Shown: positions 36,585-47,739 of the stretch, one piece after another | Numbering within the stretch: position 1 is the first letter of the stretch | Layout of the letters: each line of letters opens with the position of its first letter | Assembly (NCBI GenBank): GCA_032717465.1 | Contig: CM064666.1 | Coordinates: forward strand, 2,612,501-2,676,500 | DNA length: 64,000 nt | Reading direction: 5' to 3' | Origin: Coenobita brevimanus | Taxonomy: Eukaryota > Arthropoda > Malacostraca > Decapoda > Coenobitidae | The notes under the pieces: generated by a model | What the model was told of the DNA's origin: nothing | Seen by the model: only the letters and a program-made list of their open reading frames with translations | The model's database searches: none | Program-made: the position numbers and the translations under genes

Positions 36585-39500
36585 CCATCTAATAAAGCCA
36601 TCGGTGTATACGGATACAAACGAAATCCAGATACGGAGCAATATCCTACCCATACCCAACCTATATGTACAGTACCCCACCAAATTGTGGCAGTATTCTT
36701 CAGTCATTCAGCTACTGCACAGTACTGTATTTCGACATCAAAGCACACATGGGAATAACCAGTATAATGCTAGGGACTAAGAAAACAATGCATAAACAAT
36801 AAAATTTCAAAAATATCCACAGTAGAGTATAATATAGTACTTACTGCCAACTGATCGGTGGACAGACATCATAACCCGGTAGCCCTCCAGCTGGTGTTAA
36901 CAAATGTCAAACACCTCCTCCTCCTCCTTCATCCTCTGGAGCTGGGCAATGAGTGGGGACGTGTGGTGTGGTGTTGGAGGCCTACCCACCTCAGGAGACT
37001 CTGAAGACAGTCGCAGCTCATGTCTAATGGAGACTCAATGGCTGTTGATGTGCTCGGCTGCGGGTCCGAGAGTGAAGACTGGGGACAAGAAGGTGGTGGT
37101 GGTGGTGGTGGTGGGGAGAACAGGCTTGTACATGTCGGGGTGGCAGGCTTGAAGAAGGAGCTGATCTTGGTCTGACAATATGTGCGACGATTCTGACGGA
37201 GGATGACAACGTCCCCAACTGCCTGCAGATCAGTTGCCAGCTTGAGAGTCACCAACTCCATGTCGTAATGAGGGTGCTCAGCATAATCAAGCACCTGCTC
37301 AATGCCAGGATGTATCACACCGTGACGAGGGACTGATGGATTGGTAGGGTTCTCAGAGTTAGGGTCCTTGTCCTCACTGCTGTCCTCTTTTTGCTCTGTA
37401 GAGACAGCAGCGGCAATCTCATCAGACAACGTCTGATAACCTGGATCACTGCCATCGTCATCCAACCACTCCCTCACATCATCGACGCCCACATCCTCAC
37501 CTACCATACATAGAAGAAGGTGGAAATCATCCATGCCAAATCCCTCAAAGTTGTGCATGGCCTTGTATCCCTGTAGGAGATGAGACCAACCAGTTTCAAG
37601 GGTTCTGATGGAGACTTCCTTCCAAGCATTCATCCAGTTGAACACCACAGACTTGATGTAACGGCAAAGATTTTCCAAGGTCTGCTCCCCATGTGTGTTG
37701 ATTCCTTGCTCGTCCTCTAGCACCACTATCACCTCGTTGAGGAATCTCTGATGGTACAGTCTCTTCGCTGCCACGATAACACCTTGGTCCATTGGTTGAC
37801 TGAGAGCAGTCATATTAGGTGGCAAAAACATGCACCTAATATGACCATTATCATCAACCAATTCCATCTCAGACCGATGCACAGTGGCAATGTCAAGGAT
37901 CAGGAGTGCCCTCACCTGGGCACGAGGGATACTAAGTTCCTCCATTTGATAACGGATTACCTTCTTGACAAAGTGTCTGTGGAACCAATCTCTGAAAATC
38001 TTACAGGTAAACCAGGCCTTCAGAGAATGGTACCACACAACAGAAAGACTATCCATCAACCCAAGGAGACAACGTGGCTCTTTTGCATGTCCAACAATAA
38101 CGAGCTTGAGGTAACGCATCCCGTTAGGATTGGCACAGCATAAGACCAAGATACGCTGTTTGGGTAACTTCTGGCCAGGCAGTCTTCTCTCTCTCTTTTG
38201 CCAGGGTGTTGGTGGACAAGGAGCGGTAGAGGAGGCCAGTTTTGTCAGCACTGTACACCCGACCGAGAGCAAGGCCCTTGTCCTTGATCAGGCACTGCAT
38301 TTTCTGGCGAAATGGCTCAACATCCTCGGCTGCCGTGTCCAAAGCCTCACCATGTGTCTTACAGTCAGCAAGTCCACGCTGAAGCTTGAACCGGAAGTGC
38401 CCACCTTCAGATGCCTTGAAGTCGTGCACATTGTGTAGACGTGCAAACTTCTCAGCTGCCGCCTTCAGCTCAGTTCCATGTTTAAGCACGCCGGCACCCA
38501 GTTGTTGGCGGAACCAAACCAAAGTCGACTGGTCGATGGTGGTGTGGTGGGGCTGAGACATCACCTTCCTGTTGCCCTTCTGAGTGGCATCGCCGCAGTC
38601 CAGTCCATACTGAATAAGCTCGGACTGTGATTTCTTGATATGAAACAAGGTTGAACAGGCCAGATCATATCCCCACAGAATGCGTGAGGTGGTCCAGCCC
38701 GTGTCAACTTTGCTCAATATCTCACGTTTATTCTCCAGTGTCAAACCCTCCCTCTTTCGCTTCTTGGGTTATAGTGGGGCCATCATCACACACATGAGAA
38801 TGCCACAGAGGAAAATTAAGGCCTGAAGGACGGAGGGAACCTCCACAAATGCAACAATGGAAGCAGCCATGGTCAGAAGCACGTCCACACTGGCAAGAGA
38901 AAGGCGGAAACTGAGGTCTGGTACTACCAAGTGAACCCTGAGCTGCTATGTCTCTACCCACACTTGACTATGAATACACAGGTAAAAAGCACCTAACTGA
39001 CCTCTGAGCACAGGGGTCAATTTCACTCAGCCAGTCAAATGAGCAACACTGGAGCCCCTGCACATCATGGCCTCAGAGAGTGTTGGAGTCATCTGGCCGG
39101 CCAGGCAACTTCAACCATTCAGTAGGGAGGCAGACGGCCGCATGTGCCCAGTGGCATTGAAGTGATCCAGGCGACCCAGGGTCTTTGACCATTTGGTGAG
39201 AAGCCGGACAGCCATATTTGCTGAGCTTGTGGGTTTGGGTCTGTATTACTTGTGCGCAGCTGGTAGTGTCAGTGATCTGGGCAGGCGGGAACTTTGACCA
39301 CTCAGTGACTAGTGAGGAGTCGGACGGCCGGTAATACCCACGCATGGCCAGAGAGGCCGGCCGGTCATCAAACTGATTTTTTTAATTTGTAGGCTGCCTA
39401 ACCGATGATGTCAGAATTTTTCTGTTTGGATGTGGATTTAATAGCGCCAAGGCCTGATGTCCAAATACGAAGCATGTTGGATAAGCAGCTCCTGGAAAAA

Positions 39501-39895
39501 CGAGTGATGACTGTAGTGTCAAATATCAGGAACACACATGGGCATGACTATGTTAATAGATTATTATGAAAAAAGCATGATAAGGAAGAATCATGTACCA
39601 TACAGAGGCCTGAGACTGGCTTAAGGTAAGGGGTTCTGAGGCTTGGGGGTATAGAGTGTGTAGGCTCCACCACCTGGGATTAATTCCTCAAGTAGGGACT
39701 CATCTTTTAATTCCTCAAAGCCATCAAAAACCATACATTTTGCACCGTCATTATTGGCAGAAACCAGCTAAGATGCATGACGAGGATGTTTTTTAACCGA
39801 AAAATGTGCTATAATGCCAGGGGTGCAAATTTTCATCTTGCAGTGATATCGAACACTGATATAACCAAGTTAGTGCACAATAATCAAGGGATCAC
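36585..39895 (-). mobile_element. Tigger/pogo-type DNA transposon
   Basis: The left terminal region (about 36585-36840) matches a remnant at 48631-49090 and the right terminal region (39590-39895) matches 61258-61565. The transposase lies between them on the minus strand. The exact TIR ends have decayed. Confidence 0.8.
36929..38757 (-). pseudogene. Tigger/pogo transposase with PIP-box-like motif, frameshifted
   Basis: The minus-strand protein begins near a PKKRKR nuclear-localisation-like stretch, directly after an in-frame TAA, so the original start is lost. An N-terminal helix-turn-helix region (TLENKREILSKVDTG) and a CENP-B-type second DNA-binding region (STLVWFRQQLGAGV...FARLHNVHDFKASEG) follow. 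DDE-type residues are seen in YSADKTGLLYRSL, LLILDIATVHRSE and LSQPMDQGVI, giving a DDD triad. A one-base frameshift near 38185 joins two frames (38744-38124 and 38272-36929). An acidic tail then leads to QTKISSFF at 37174-37151, which fits the PCNA-interacting consensus. About 600 residues are encoded in total. Confidence 0.9.
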
Positions 39896-40547
39896 CATAT
39901 GTACATATAGCTTTAATTAGAAAATTTTCAAAATCACGACAAAGTCACTGGGGAAGAATATCGGAGTAGCTGTCACACCAGGTTCATATAAAAAGTGAAC
40001 CCAGAAGACTGTAGGCTGAAATGTCCTTCTGCAGTCCACCATTCTTCTTTGGGGTCCCGGGTCAGGCAGTTAAGGGACGTTTGTATAACCAGGCAGGGAA
40101 GTTGCCTTGTTACGTATTAGTGCCACCACACAAAGGCATACTGTACCTCAACAGGACTGTAAGAATACAAGACACCACCACATTGAGTCATGATGTATTT
40201 TCCTAGTTTTTCCTTGCTGCTGCCAGATGCCTTTAGTCAATATGGGAAGGACTAGTAATAAAGGAATTAACTACTTCAGCCTGGACAGCTTTTTTGTTTT
40301 TCTTTTTTAACTGTCATAGTTAACATTAGACATACTTTATGCAACTTGGGTGACACTCCTCATAATGAAAAGGATAATTAAGCCAATACTGTAAAAAAAA
40401 AAAAAATCAAGTTTTGCATAAACCTTTAGAATTTGCCATATTTGACTAACAAAAAGATTAAATCACAGTGCAGATGTTAATGAAAGTAATGTCTAACCTT
40501 TCCAGTTGGAAGTCTTTCTCTTATGCTGACTAAATCTGTCAGTAGAT
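39896..40547. other. No gene recognised
   Basis: No gene or ordered repeat is seen; the sequence is AT-rich. Confidence 0.4.
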
Positions 40548-40679
40548 ACAAGGGTGACCCAAAATGAATGCAGCCCATAAATGTGTGTCATTTCTACAAC
40601 TGAAAAGAGATTGCTTTATTCTTGCATTCATGTTAGGCTGAGCTGATACCAAACAGTCCTGAATGTTGGGGTTCTGCAG

Positions 40680-41440
40680 TTTGAATGGTCTGCTTTTTAT
40701 GACCCTTCTAAAATGTGTTCCAAATGAGAACCGTAACATTGCAGGCACTCCTGAATGTGACGCATGAAATTGTCAATTAAGCAGATACACTTCTTTCTTG
40801 GGATGGCTTTGATGTTGGCCGTGATTTCTGTTTTAGGTCTCTTGACTGTCTGGGGGTGGTTTGCATAAACATGATCCTTCAGATAACTCCACAGACAGAA
40901 ATCTGGGGGATTCAGGTCGGGTGAATGTGGGGCTCACTCAGAGTCACATCTCCTACTGATCAGTCGATACCCGAATCGTTGCTGCAGCCACATCAACATT
41001 TGGTTTGAAGTGTTGGGGTGGCTCCAACCTGCTGGAACCATTGCTTCCAGCGACTGATGCCTCTGTGCCTTCCAAATGTCATCCAAAACTTTGTCATGAC
41101 CTCAAGATAATGTTCTCTTTTCACCGTGACAGACTGTTTTTGGTCTTTGAAACAAAAAGGTCCAATGATGCCATGCTTAGAGATGGCCACCCATGTTGTG
41201 CATTTTGTTGAATGCAATGGATGTTGGAGAACATCCTCTGGTGGTGCTGTGCCCCAGAAAATACTGTTTTTACTTTTGACGTGGCCTGAGAGAAGAAAGC
41301 ATGCTCCGAACTCAGAAGTGCCCGTGACGTTGAGGTGGTCATTTGGAATACATTTTGGAAAGATCATAAGAAACAGACCATTTAAACTGCAGAACCCAAA
41401 CTTTCAGGACTGTTATCAACTCAGCTTAACATTAATATGA
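40680..41440 (-). pseudogene. Mariner/IS630-type transposase, catalytic residue lost
   Basis: The minus strand shows LLSGHVKSKNSIFWGT, WVAISKHGIIGPFCF, QWFQQVGATPT and HSPDLNPPDFCLWSYLKDHV. The family expects QQDGATPH in the second catalytic motif, so here Asp is replaced by Val. The first catalytic Asp region (before FLLSGHV) is also unrecognisable, and the frame breaks after LQTKC. The N-terminal DNA-binding domain is absent. Confidence 0.85.
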
Positions 41441-41501
41441 ATGCCAAAATAAAGCACATCTCTTATCAGTTGAATAAATGACACATGCTTTTATGGGTTG
41501 C

Positions 41502-41623
41502 GCTCCCTACATGTCAAGTGGGTTGGTGAAGGGTTAGTGTCCCTCCCCGTAAAACAAATAACTCAGAGTCAAAGGGCCACCCCATACGGGATTATGGCGT
41601 CTGGCAATAGATAGATAGATAGA
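41502..41623 (+). mobile_element. 5'-truncated copy of the 5S-type SINE
   Basis: The 122 bases match the body and tail of the SINE at 28520-28844 (TGTCAAGTG, TCCCTCCCCGTAAAACAA, GGCGTCTGGCAATAG) and end in a (TAGA)n tail. They sit inside the right TIR of the mariner element. The tRNA and 5S parts are missing. Confidence 0.85.
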
Positions 41624-41789
41624 TTCATTTTGGATCACCCTGTAGCACAAATAAATACAATGAGAAGGTAGTCATCTGTGGGGAAAGGGGAAGAAACACA
41701 ATGTAATAATAAAACCTTTATTTACAAATGGCTTGACTGACTAGAGCATTGTGCTGTACCAAAAAACAAGTCCTCTCTTTCCTTGAAAT

Positions 41790-42215
41790 ATCCATTATTC
41801 CTTTTTCTCCCTCCCTCTTCCTATCTAGCAGCTACCCATCCTTTCTTTCTTCCTTCAGTCTATCCATCCTTTCCACCTTTCTCCCTTCCATCCATCCATC
41901 CATCCTTCCTCCCTTCCTCTTCTCTTCCATCCATTCATCCATACTTCCTTACTTCTCTTTTTGTCCATTCATTCATTCATCTATCCTTTCTTCCTTTTTC
42001 TTTTCCTTCCATCCATCCATCCATCCACACATCTACTTTTCATTCCATCCATCAATCTTCCCTTCCACTCATCCCTCTATTCATCTTTTCTTCCTTTTTT
42101 TTTTCATCCATCCACCCTTCTTCTCTTCATCACCCTTCCACCCATCCATGCCTTCATCCTATCATCCATCTTCATTCCCCTGCATCCATTATACCTTCTA
42201 TCAATCCAACCATCA
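41790..42215. repeat. CCAT/TTCC low-complexity region
   Basis: Degenerate CCAT, TCCT and TTCC units extend over about 420 bases. Ser/Pro/His-rich open frames are artefacts. Confidence 0.9.
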
Positions 42216-43365
42216 ATCTACTACGTCTGGTCACCTTTGAGTACCATTCCGCCAACAATACCCAGGAATATCATCAAACCAACATGCCGATTGCTGCGAA
42301 ACTTGTGTCCACAATCGCTCGGATCATCAATGTTTAAGGTCCATATCTGTGCCGGACAAGGAGAAAGAAAGTGGTATTGTGTGTTTATAAGCTGAGTTTA
42401 GGCAATATAATATTAATAAATAATAACAAAATAATAATAATATCAACAACACAGTCAGCCCTTTCCATATGCAGGTATGCTATTTATGGTTTTGGTTATT
42501 CTAACCTATAGTATCTTCCCTCACTGGTCAAGACAGTTCTACACATGTAAAAGCAACATGTTTTTCCCTGTATGGAATTTTTCCTCCCAGTACAGTCATC
42601 CAGCATGGCTCTGGCTCACCTCCCATCCCCCACTCTCACCAAAATTAACATCTCCCACTCACATCTTCCTTGCAAAATGTTTATGTTTCATTCACACACC
42701 TTCCCTGCATCCCAGCCACCACCACCTTTGCAGGTATCTCGCTCTGGTTCATGAATCTGATCTTATGGTCACATAGCTGTGCAACTTAGTGTCTGATATA
42801 CGTCACTGTATAATGTTAGTGGGTAACCGATATCTGACCACTATTCGAAAGTTCGGGATGCGATATTCCCAACAGCATAGATGTTTTTTAGAACTACATA
42901 CTGTACTATGTATAGTGTGTCATCTTCAAAGTCTCCCCTCAATCATGAGATCCAAGGAAGCATATTTTAACATTTCAATTTTAAAAAATCATCATCATCC
43001 GGACCTCCTTTCCCACCCTAGGGGAGGGTAAGGAGTAGCAACGTCCAGACAGCCCAAATCTACCCAATCCAATAAGCCATGCTTCCATTCACTAACCATT
43101 CAAGCCCCCGGAACCCTGACTCTATCTGATATGGTTAAAACATTCACCACATTCTGTAGCTTCAAATAAACCCATCTGATAGAGACAATCTGGACGCTGT
43201 CATGTTAAAAAGGGGTGCCAAATCCCTGATCATGTGCTTCTCCTCACAATATTCATCCAGCCAGCTAGAGCTCTTGTCAGTTCCGTAGCCTCACCAACTT
43301 CCAAACCTCTCTTCCTCACACAATCATCCACTATATCCCTCCAACTTCTCCTTGGCCTAAAAAAA
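42216..43365. other. No gene recognised
   Basis: No gene is supported here; a few AATAAT units lie near 42415-42445. Confidence 0.4.
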
Positions 43366-43930
43366 TCCATCCATCCATCCATCATCCAATCCCATATTGC
43401 CCCATGAGGAGCATAAGAGCCCAGGGCTAGGCAGCTGGTCCTGACATTTAAGATGAGAGTGATCAGCCTCACTCATCCCTGAATGGCATTATATGAGCAA
43501 TCAACCCCAACCACCCCTTGGATATAAATTTTCACCGGCTCAATCCGATTGGAGCACAATAATTACCCACTAAACCACCAGGCACCAAAATTTGGTTATA
43601 TGGTTACCACCAAGTGTAGTAAATGGTTTCCTGGTGTACAGGAAACCATTTGGCTTGTCACTCAGTGTAGAGTCACCCACAGGCTGAAGGAAGTGGAAAG
43701 AATGAAGGAAAGAAAGACAGAAGAGGGAGTGTTAAGTCACCCATAGGCAGAAGGACAAGGAAAGAATGAAGGAAAGAAAGACGGAAGAGGGAGTGTTAAG
43801 TCACCCGTAGGCAGAAGGACAAGGAAAGAATGAAGGAAAGGACAGAAGAGAATGGATGGAAAGAAGGATGGAGAGGAAAGGGCAAACACCAGAGAGCAGC
43901 ACTACATCGAGTGAGTGGATGGTGAGCGTC
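43366..43930 (-). mobile_element. Composite SINE-like element, long copy
   Basis: It is read on the minus strand from about 43930. It has the 5' module (about 43880-43930), three units of a roughly 60-base minisatellite (AGTCACCCATAGGCAGAAGG on the plus strand), the 13-bp hairpin at 43621-43651, the tRNA-like A and B boxes and a CATC tail starting at 43366. It is longer than the 13318 copy because it keeps more minisatellite units. Confidence 0.82.
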
Positions 43931-43960
43931 CCCACCTAGCACATTTAATAATAATAATAA

Positions 43961-44113
43961 ATAAATGCAGAAAGACAGTTTGAAATATAACATAAGGACC
44001 ATTAAACACCTGTAAGAGCAAGGCCTTGTGGTCACCTCACCACTGCGGGGCCTCACTCTTAGAGGTGTTTAATTGGCCTGATGGTAGATTTCAAACTGTC
44101 ATTCTGCATTTAT
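43961..44113. repeat. 153-bp imperfect palindrome
   Basis: Arms of about 75 bases begin ATAAATGCAGAAAGACAGTT and end with AACTGTCATTCTGCATTTAT. The centre is near 44037. Confidence 0.85.
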
Positions 44114-44940
44114 TGGTTAACCAAAGAGGCCACATTAACTTAAATTCGCCGGCGCCCCCACTGCAATGGGTCGGGGTGTGGGAAGAACATAAACTCACAC
44201 CACAGAATGAAGCTAGGGTGGCTAAAAATCAAACCGTGATAAGTTTTGGAATGATATTATGAACTTTGCAACTTCAAAGTTCTCTTCAAAATATGATGAA
44301 CACTGGTAATAGGTTGCAAACGAACTGCTGTCTCTTACTTTTCAAAATAAAAATTATAAAGATGTCATTTTTATTCACTTCATGAATAACCATTTCACAC
44401 AACTATATCCCTTGTAACAACTACAAATGCATCATACTGGAGGAGGTCTTTACATTACCCACAACAGGTTCTCCTGCACTGTAAATTTCCATGGTTCTTC
44501 ACTGTATATGAGGGGTCAATCCCTCCCTCCCCCTATTTCCAACACTGAATTTTGTGTTGTGATTTTTCACAGTGGGTAACAAGAGAGCAGACAAGTCTAC
44601 TGCTGTTAGCATCCTTAAGTGTCCTTGATGAAAAATCATTCAGTTGGCTCCATGTTCCACGTAAACGTATTGTGTGGTACATTATTAGCTACAAGAGGTC
44701 TATCCATGATGCTGCATGCCAGTACTCCACAATGCTATGGCTGTATTTAGTAGCATATGGGGCCATTTTTTAGCAAGAGAAGGTAGTTTATTTCTGGATG
44801 GATGATCAGCTCTGGACTCAATAATCTAGAATGGAAGGCTTAGTCTCTTTAAGACTGGTTCAAGTCCCCTGTTCCAGATCTTGATGCTGCTAGCATCAGC
44901 ACAGCTCCTAGCAGCAGCACAGCCCCCAGCTATGCTCCTA
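44114..44940. other. No gene recognised
   Basis: No supported gene or RNA. Only unstructured AT-rich sequence is seen. Confidence 0.4.
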
Positions 44941-44944
44941 GTCC

Positions 44945-45720
44945 TCAGTTCACTTCATTAAGTATAAGAGGGACTAGTCCCGATTTCATTTTGATAAGAA
45001 TTAGAGATACCAGTCCTGTGTTCATTTTGATAAATATGAGAAACATTAGTCCTGAGTTCAATTTGATTCATATGAGAGATACTGTAGTCTATTTGATTGA
45101 CCTGTGCACCTGAGATGTATGGGGCAAGTAGGGTGTGTTTGATTCGCAGCTGCTGATTGGCTGCTGCTGATGTCACTGAAGTAAATGCAGGCATGTACTG
45201 TAGTGCAACATGCAGATGTGGGTGTACACCATGGGTGGGTATTACAGTGCAACATGCGGATGTAGGCGTACACCGTGGGTGAATGCAGTGCAACACGCGG
45301 ACGTGGGTGTACACAGTGAGTGGATAATTTACTTGTAATGTCACATTGTTTTCTAAAACTTTATAATCATCTTTAATATTCTTCAATAACAGTAAACTTT
45401 TAAAGCTAATTTTGACCTCCTTAGCTTTGAAAATTATTCCATATTTAAACTGGCTCCTTATGTTGCAGGCAATTTAAAGATATAAATATATATGTGTTAA
45501 AATAACAAGAGCTGTAGATTTACATCATCGGCGGCCAATCAACAGCCGCGAATCAAACACACCCTACTCATCCCATACATCTCAGCTGCACAGGTTGAGA
45601 AAATAGGGTATACTGTAGTTCTGAGTTCATTCCGATAAGTATGAGTGGCACTAATCTTGAGTTCATTCTGATCGGTACTAGTCCTGAGTTCATTTTGATA
45701 AGTATGGGAGGTGGTGCACA
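44945..45720. repeat. Minisatellites flanking a 73-76-base inverted repeat
   Basis: Units with CCTGAGTTCATTTTGATAAG occur at 44945-45090 and 45620-45710. A GTGCAACATGCGGATGTGGG unit repeats three times at 45190-45320. Arms at 45097-45172 and 45526-45598 are inverted copies of each other (TGAGATGTATGGG, GTAGGGTGTGTTTGATTCGC). Confidence 0.8.
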
Positions 45721-45897
45721 GCATAAAAACAATGGCGGAGGCAGTGTCTGCCAATAACATGACAGCAACACGGTTCCCATAAAAGCCCCAGCAGCTGACT
45801 GAGAAGTACAGGCCACAGAAAGTGTGGAACACAGGCAAGACAGGATCCTTTTGGAAAATGATGCCTGAGAGGACATACATCATGAAGAGGGAAAGCA
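45700..45897 (-). other. Candidate hydrophobic exon, unassigned
   Basis: On the minus strand an acceptor-like TTAAATTTCAG near 45904-45914 precedes an open, hydrophobic frame reading LFMMYVLSGIIFQ, HTFCGLYFSVSCWGFYGN and VMLLADTASAIVFML. It suggests membrane segments. The frame runs into a minisatellite, no convincing donor is seen and it does not match the expected end of COQ2. It may be chance. Confidence 0.25.
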
Positions 45898-45919
45898 GAG
45901 GCTGAAATTTAACCTATGA

Positions 45920-46630
45920 CATGTGACTTACCTCATCTGATCAGGAATTTTAACAATGCACCATAAAGTTTCTCATAAAATTAGCATCAAGTAATTCTTA
46001 TGTATTATTACGCTATTATCTCTCATCCACATCCTCAGGACTGAACCCAGAAACAAAGGAACAGCAACTACTACGAATAAAAATTTATGCTCTTGCAGAT
46101 TCGTTTACCATGGCTTCAGCAACTATGGACAGCTCAAACCTGTCCACAAAAAACTGTTCTTGATGCTAAAATCGAATGCAAGGCAAACAACAGCTAAAGG
46201 AATAAAGGGATAATGATGAAATTAATTATCAAAAGTGGCACTTCACACTCATGTTATGGTTTATTAGAATGGCAACTCACTCAGGCTTGGGCAGGAGTGG
46301 GTCCCACTCATTTAGTTGCCTGTTTCCCCCCACTTAGGAAACTTCCAACTACAATAACTCTGTCACTATGATGAGCTGGGAAAAATATTTCATGGGCAAG
46401 TGTGTCATATCATTTCCAAGATGATGATGTACACTTGCATAGAAAAGTATTCTTGCTCAGGGGTCCGATGCATATGAAAAAGAACACTAAGAAGACTGGT
46501 GTCTTGGATGGGTTGGTACTCAAGTGTGGAAGTTGAATCTGATAATAAAGCTGGTGGTTACCCTTTAATTTGACTTTCTAGGGCCTGTAGTCATGCAATA
46601 ATTATTCTTCCTCCTACTCCTACTCCTCCT
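45920..46630. other. No gene recognised
   Basis: I see no gene or repeat structure in this stretch. Confidence 0.4.
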
Positions 46631-46635
46631 CCTCA

Positions 46636-46710
46636 TCATCATCTAATCCTGTGTTGCCCCATGAGGATAGTAGGAGCCTGGGGCTGGGGAAGTTAGTCCT
46701 GACATTTAAC
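46636..46710 (-). mobile_element. Composite SINE-like element, 3' fragment
   Basis: Only the 3' body (TTGCCCCATGAGG, GGAGCCTGGGGCT, AGTCCTGACATTTAA) remains. Confidence 0.75.
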
Positions 46711-46799
46711 CCGTGGACTGAAAGCCACAGCTCAGGCTGGGAAGCGTCGCATTGTGAGCCACAGCTCAGGCTGTGCTAACCTTCCAGTGGCCGTGCATC

Positions 46800-47085
46800 A
46801 CTGCTCACTACTCCACCCCTACGCAAACTTACGCATGGCGCTACACAGAGACGGAAAGAGATTCCCCCCCCCCCCACCAAATGATGCCCTGGATGTTTAT
46901 CTTCAGGTTTATAATAAACAAAAACTATTTTTTTTTAATATATTTTTTCACTACTCCACCCGTATGCAAACTTACGCATGGCGCTATGCAAGGATGGATT
47001 TTTTTTTTTTTTTATCAGATGATGCCCTGATGTTTATCCTCAAGTTTGTAAAAAAAAAAAGAAAAAAAAGAAAAAAAAGTGCACA
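46800..47085. repeat. Direct duplication of about 145 bases
   Basis: CACTACTCCACCC and GCAAACTTACGCATGGCGCT occur near 46808 and again near 46952, each followed by a GATGATGCCCTG module and homopolymer runs. Confidence 0.8.
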
Positions 47086-47735
47086 ACAGGGTGGGTTAAA
47101 AAATGGTAACTGCGCAATCCACGGGTTAATACCATTTTTAAATATCTACCAGCAGCATCCTGTTCATAATTCTTTGTAATTCTTAAGGAGATACAAAACC
47201 AATTTAATCTGCATTTTACTCTATTTTTCATTGCCTTAGGTCTTTATGGAATCCTTCAAGTACTGTATTCTCCAATTGCATTTTCAAGTTTCATTTTTTT
47301 TTTTAAGTGGTAAAAAGTGCTTTAAAAAGCAGTGTTTGCTCATAGACGGGCACTATCATATGGTGCACCAAGACAGATGGATGCCACCTTAGAATGGCAT
47401 TTATAAACAACATTACCTTTGTCAGTACCTACTTACCCAAACATAACCCAAATTTTATAACAACCCAACCTTTTTTATCTTACCCTACCTAACATATTTT
47501 AGGCTAATCTAACCAAATTCACCCTACCCTAGCCTATCCCTTACATAATCATTTTCCTAGTTTGTTGGTGGATCCCCTTCATACTCAAAAACACTTCTGT
47601 ATACCATTATTAAGTCACTAAATCAGTTCAAAGGTAGGTAGTTTTTTGTTACGAGGCAGTCCTGCATCTCCAGTTTACCAATCAGGAGATGTACCATATT
47701 TACATCATAAGAATTGACTGAAAAGTTTCTTACTG
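47086..47735. other. No gene recognised
   Basis: Degenerate CCTAACC/ACCCTACC words occur at about 47470-47545. No gene is seen. Confidence 0.4.
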
Positions 47736-47739
47736 TTAA

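Larger units (their letters stand above)
40548..41643 (-). mobile_element. Mariner/IS630-type transposon with long TIRs
   Basis: The ends GGGTGACCCAAAATGAATGC (left) and the inverse of ATTCATTTTGGATCACCC (right) lie inside TA dinucleotides. Pairing continues for about 90 bases inwards. The right TIR is split by a SINE fragment at 41502-41623. Confidence 0.85.

Noticed and set aside
36904..37152. Plus-strand frame over the Tigger C terminus
   Set aside because: It is antisense to a recognisable transposase and has no motif of its own.
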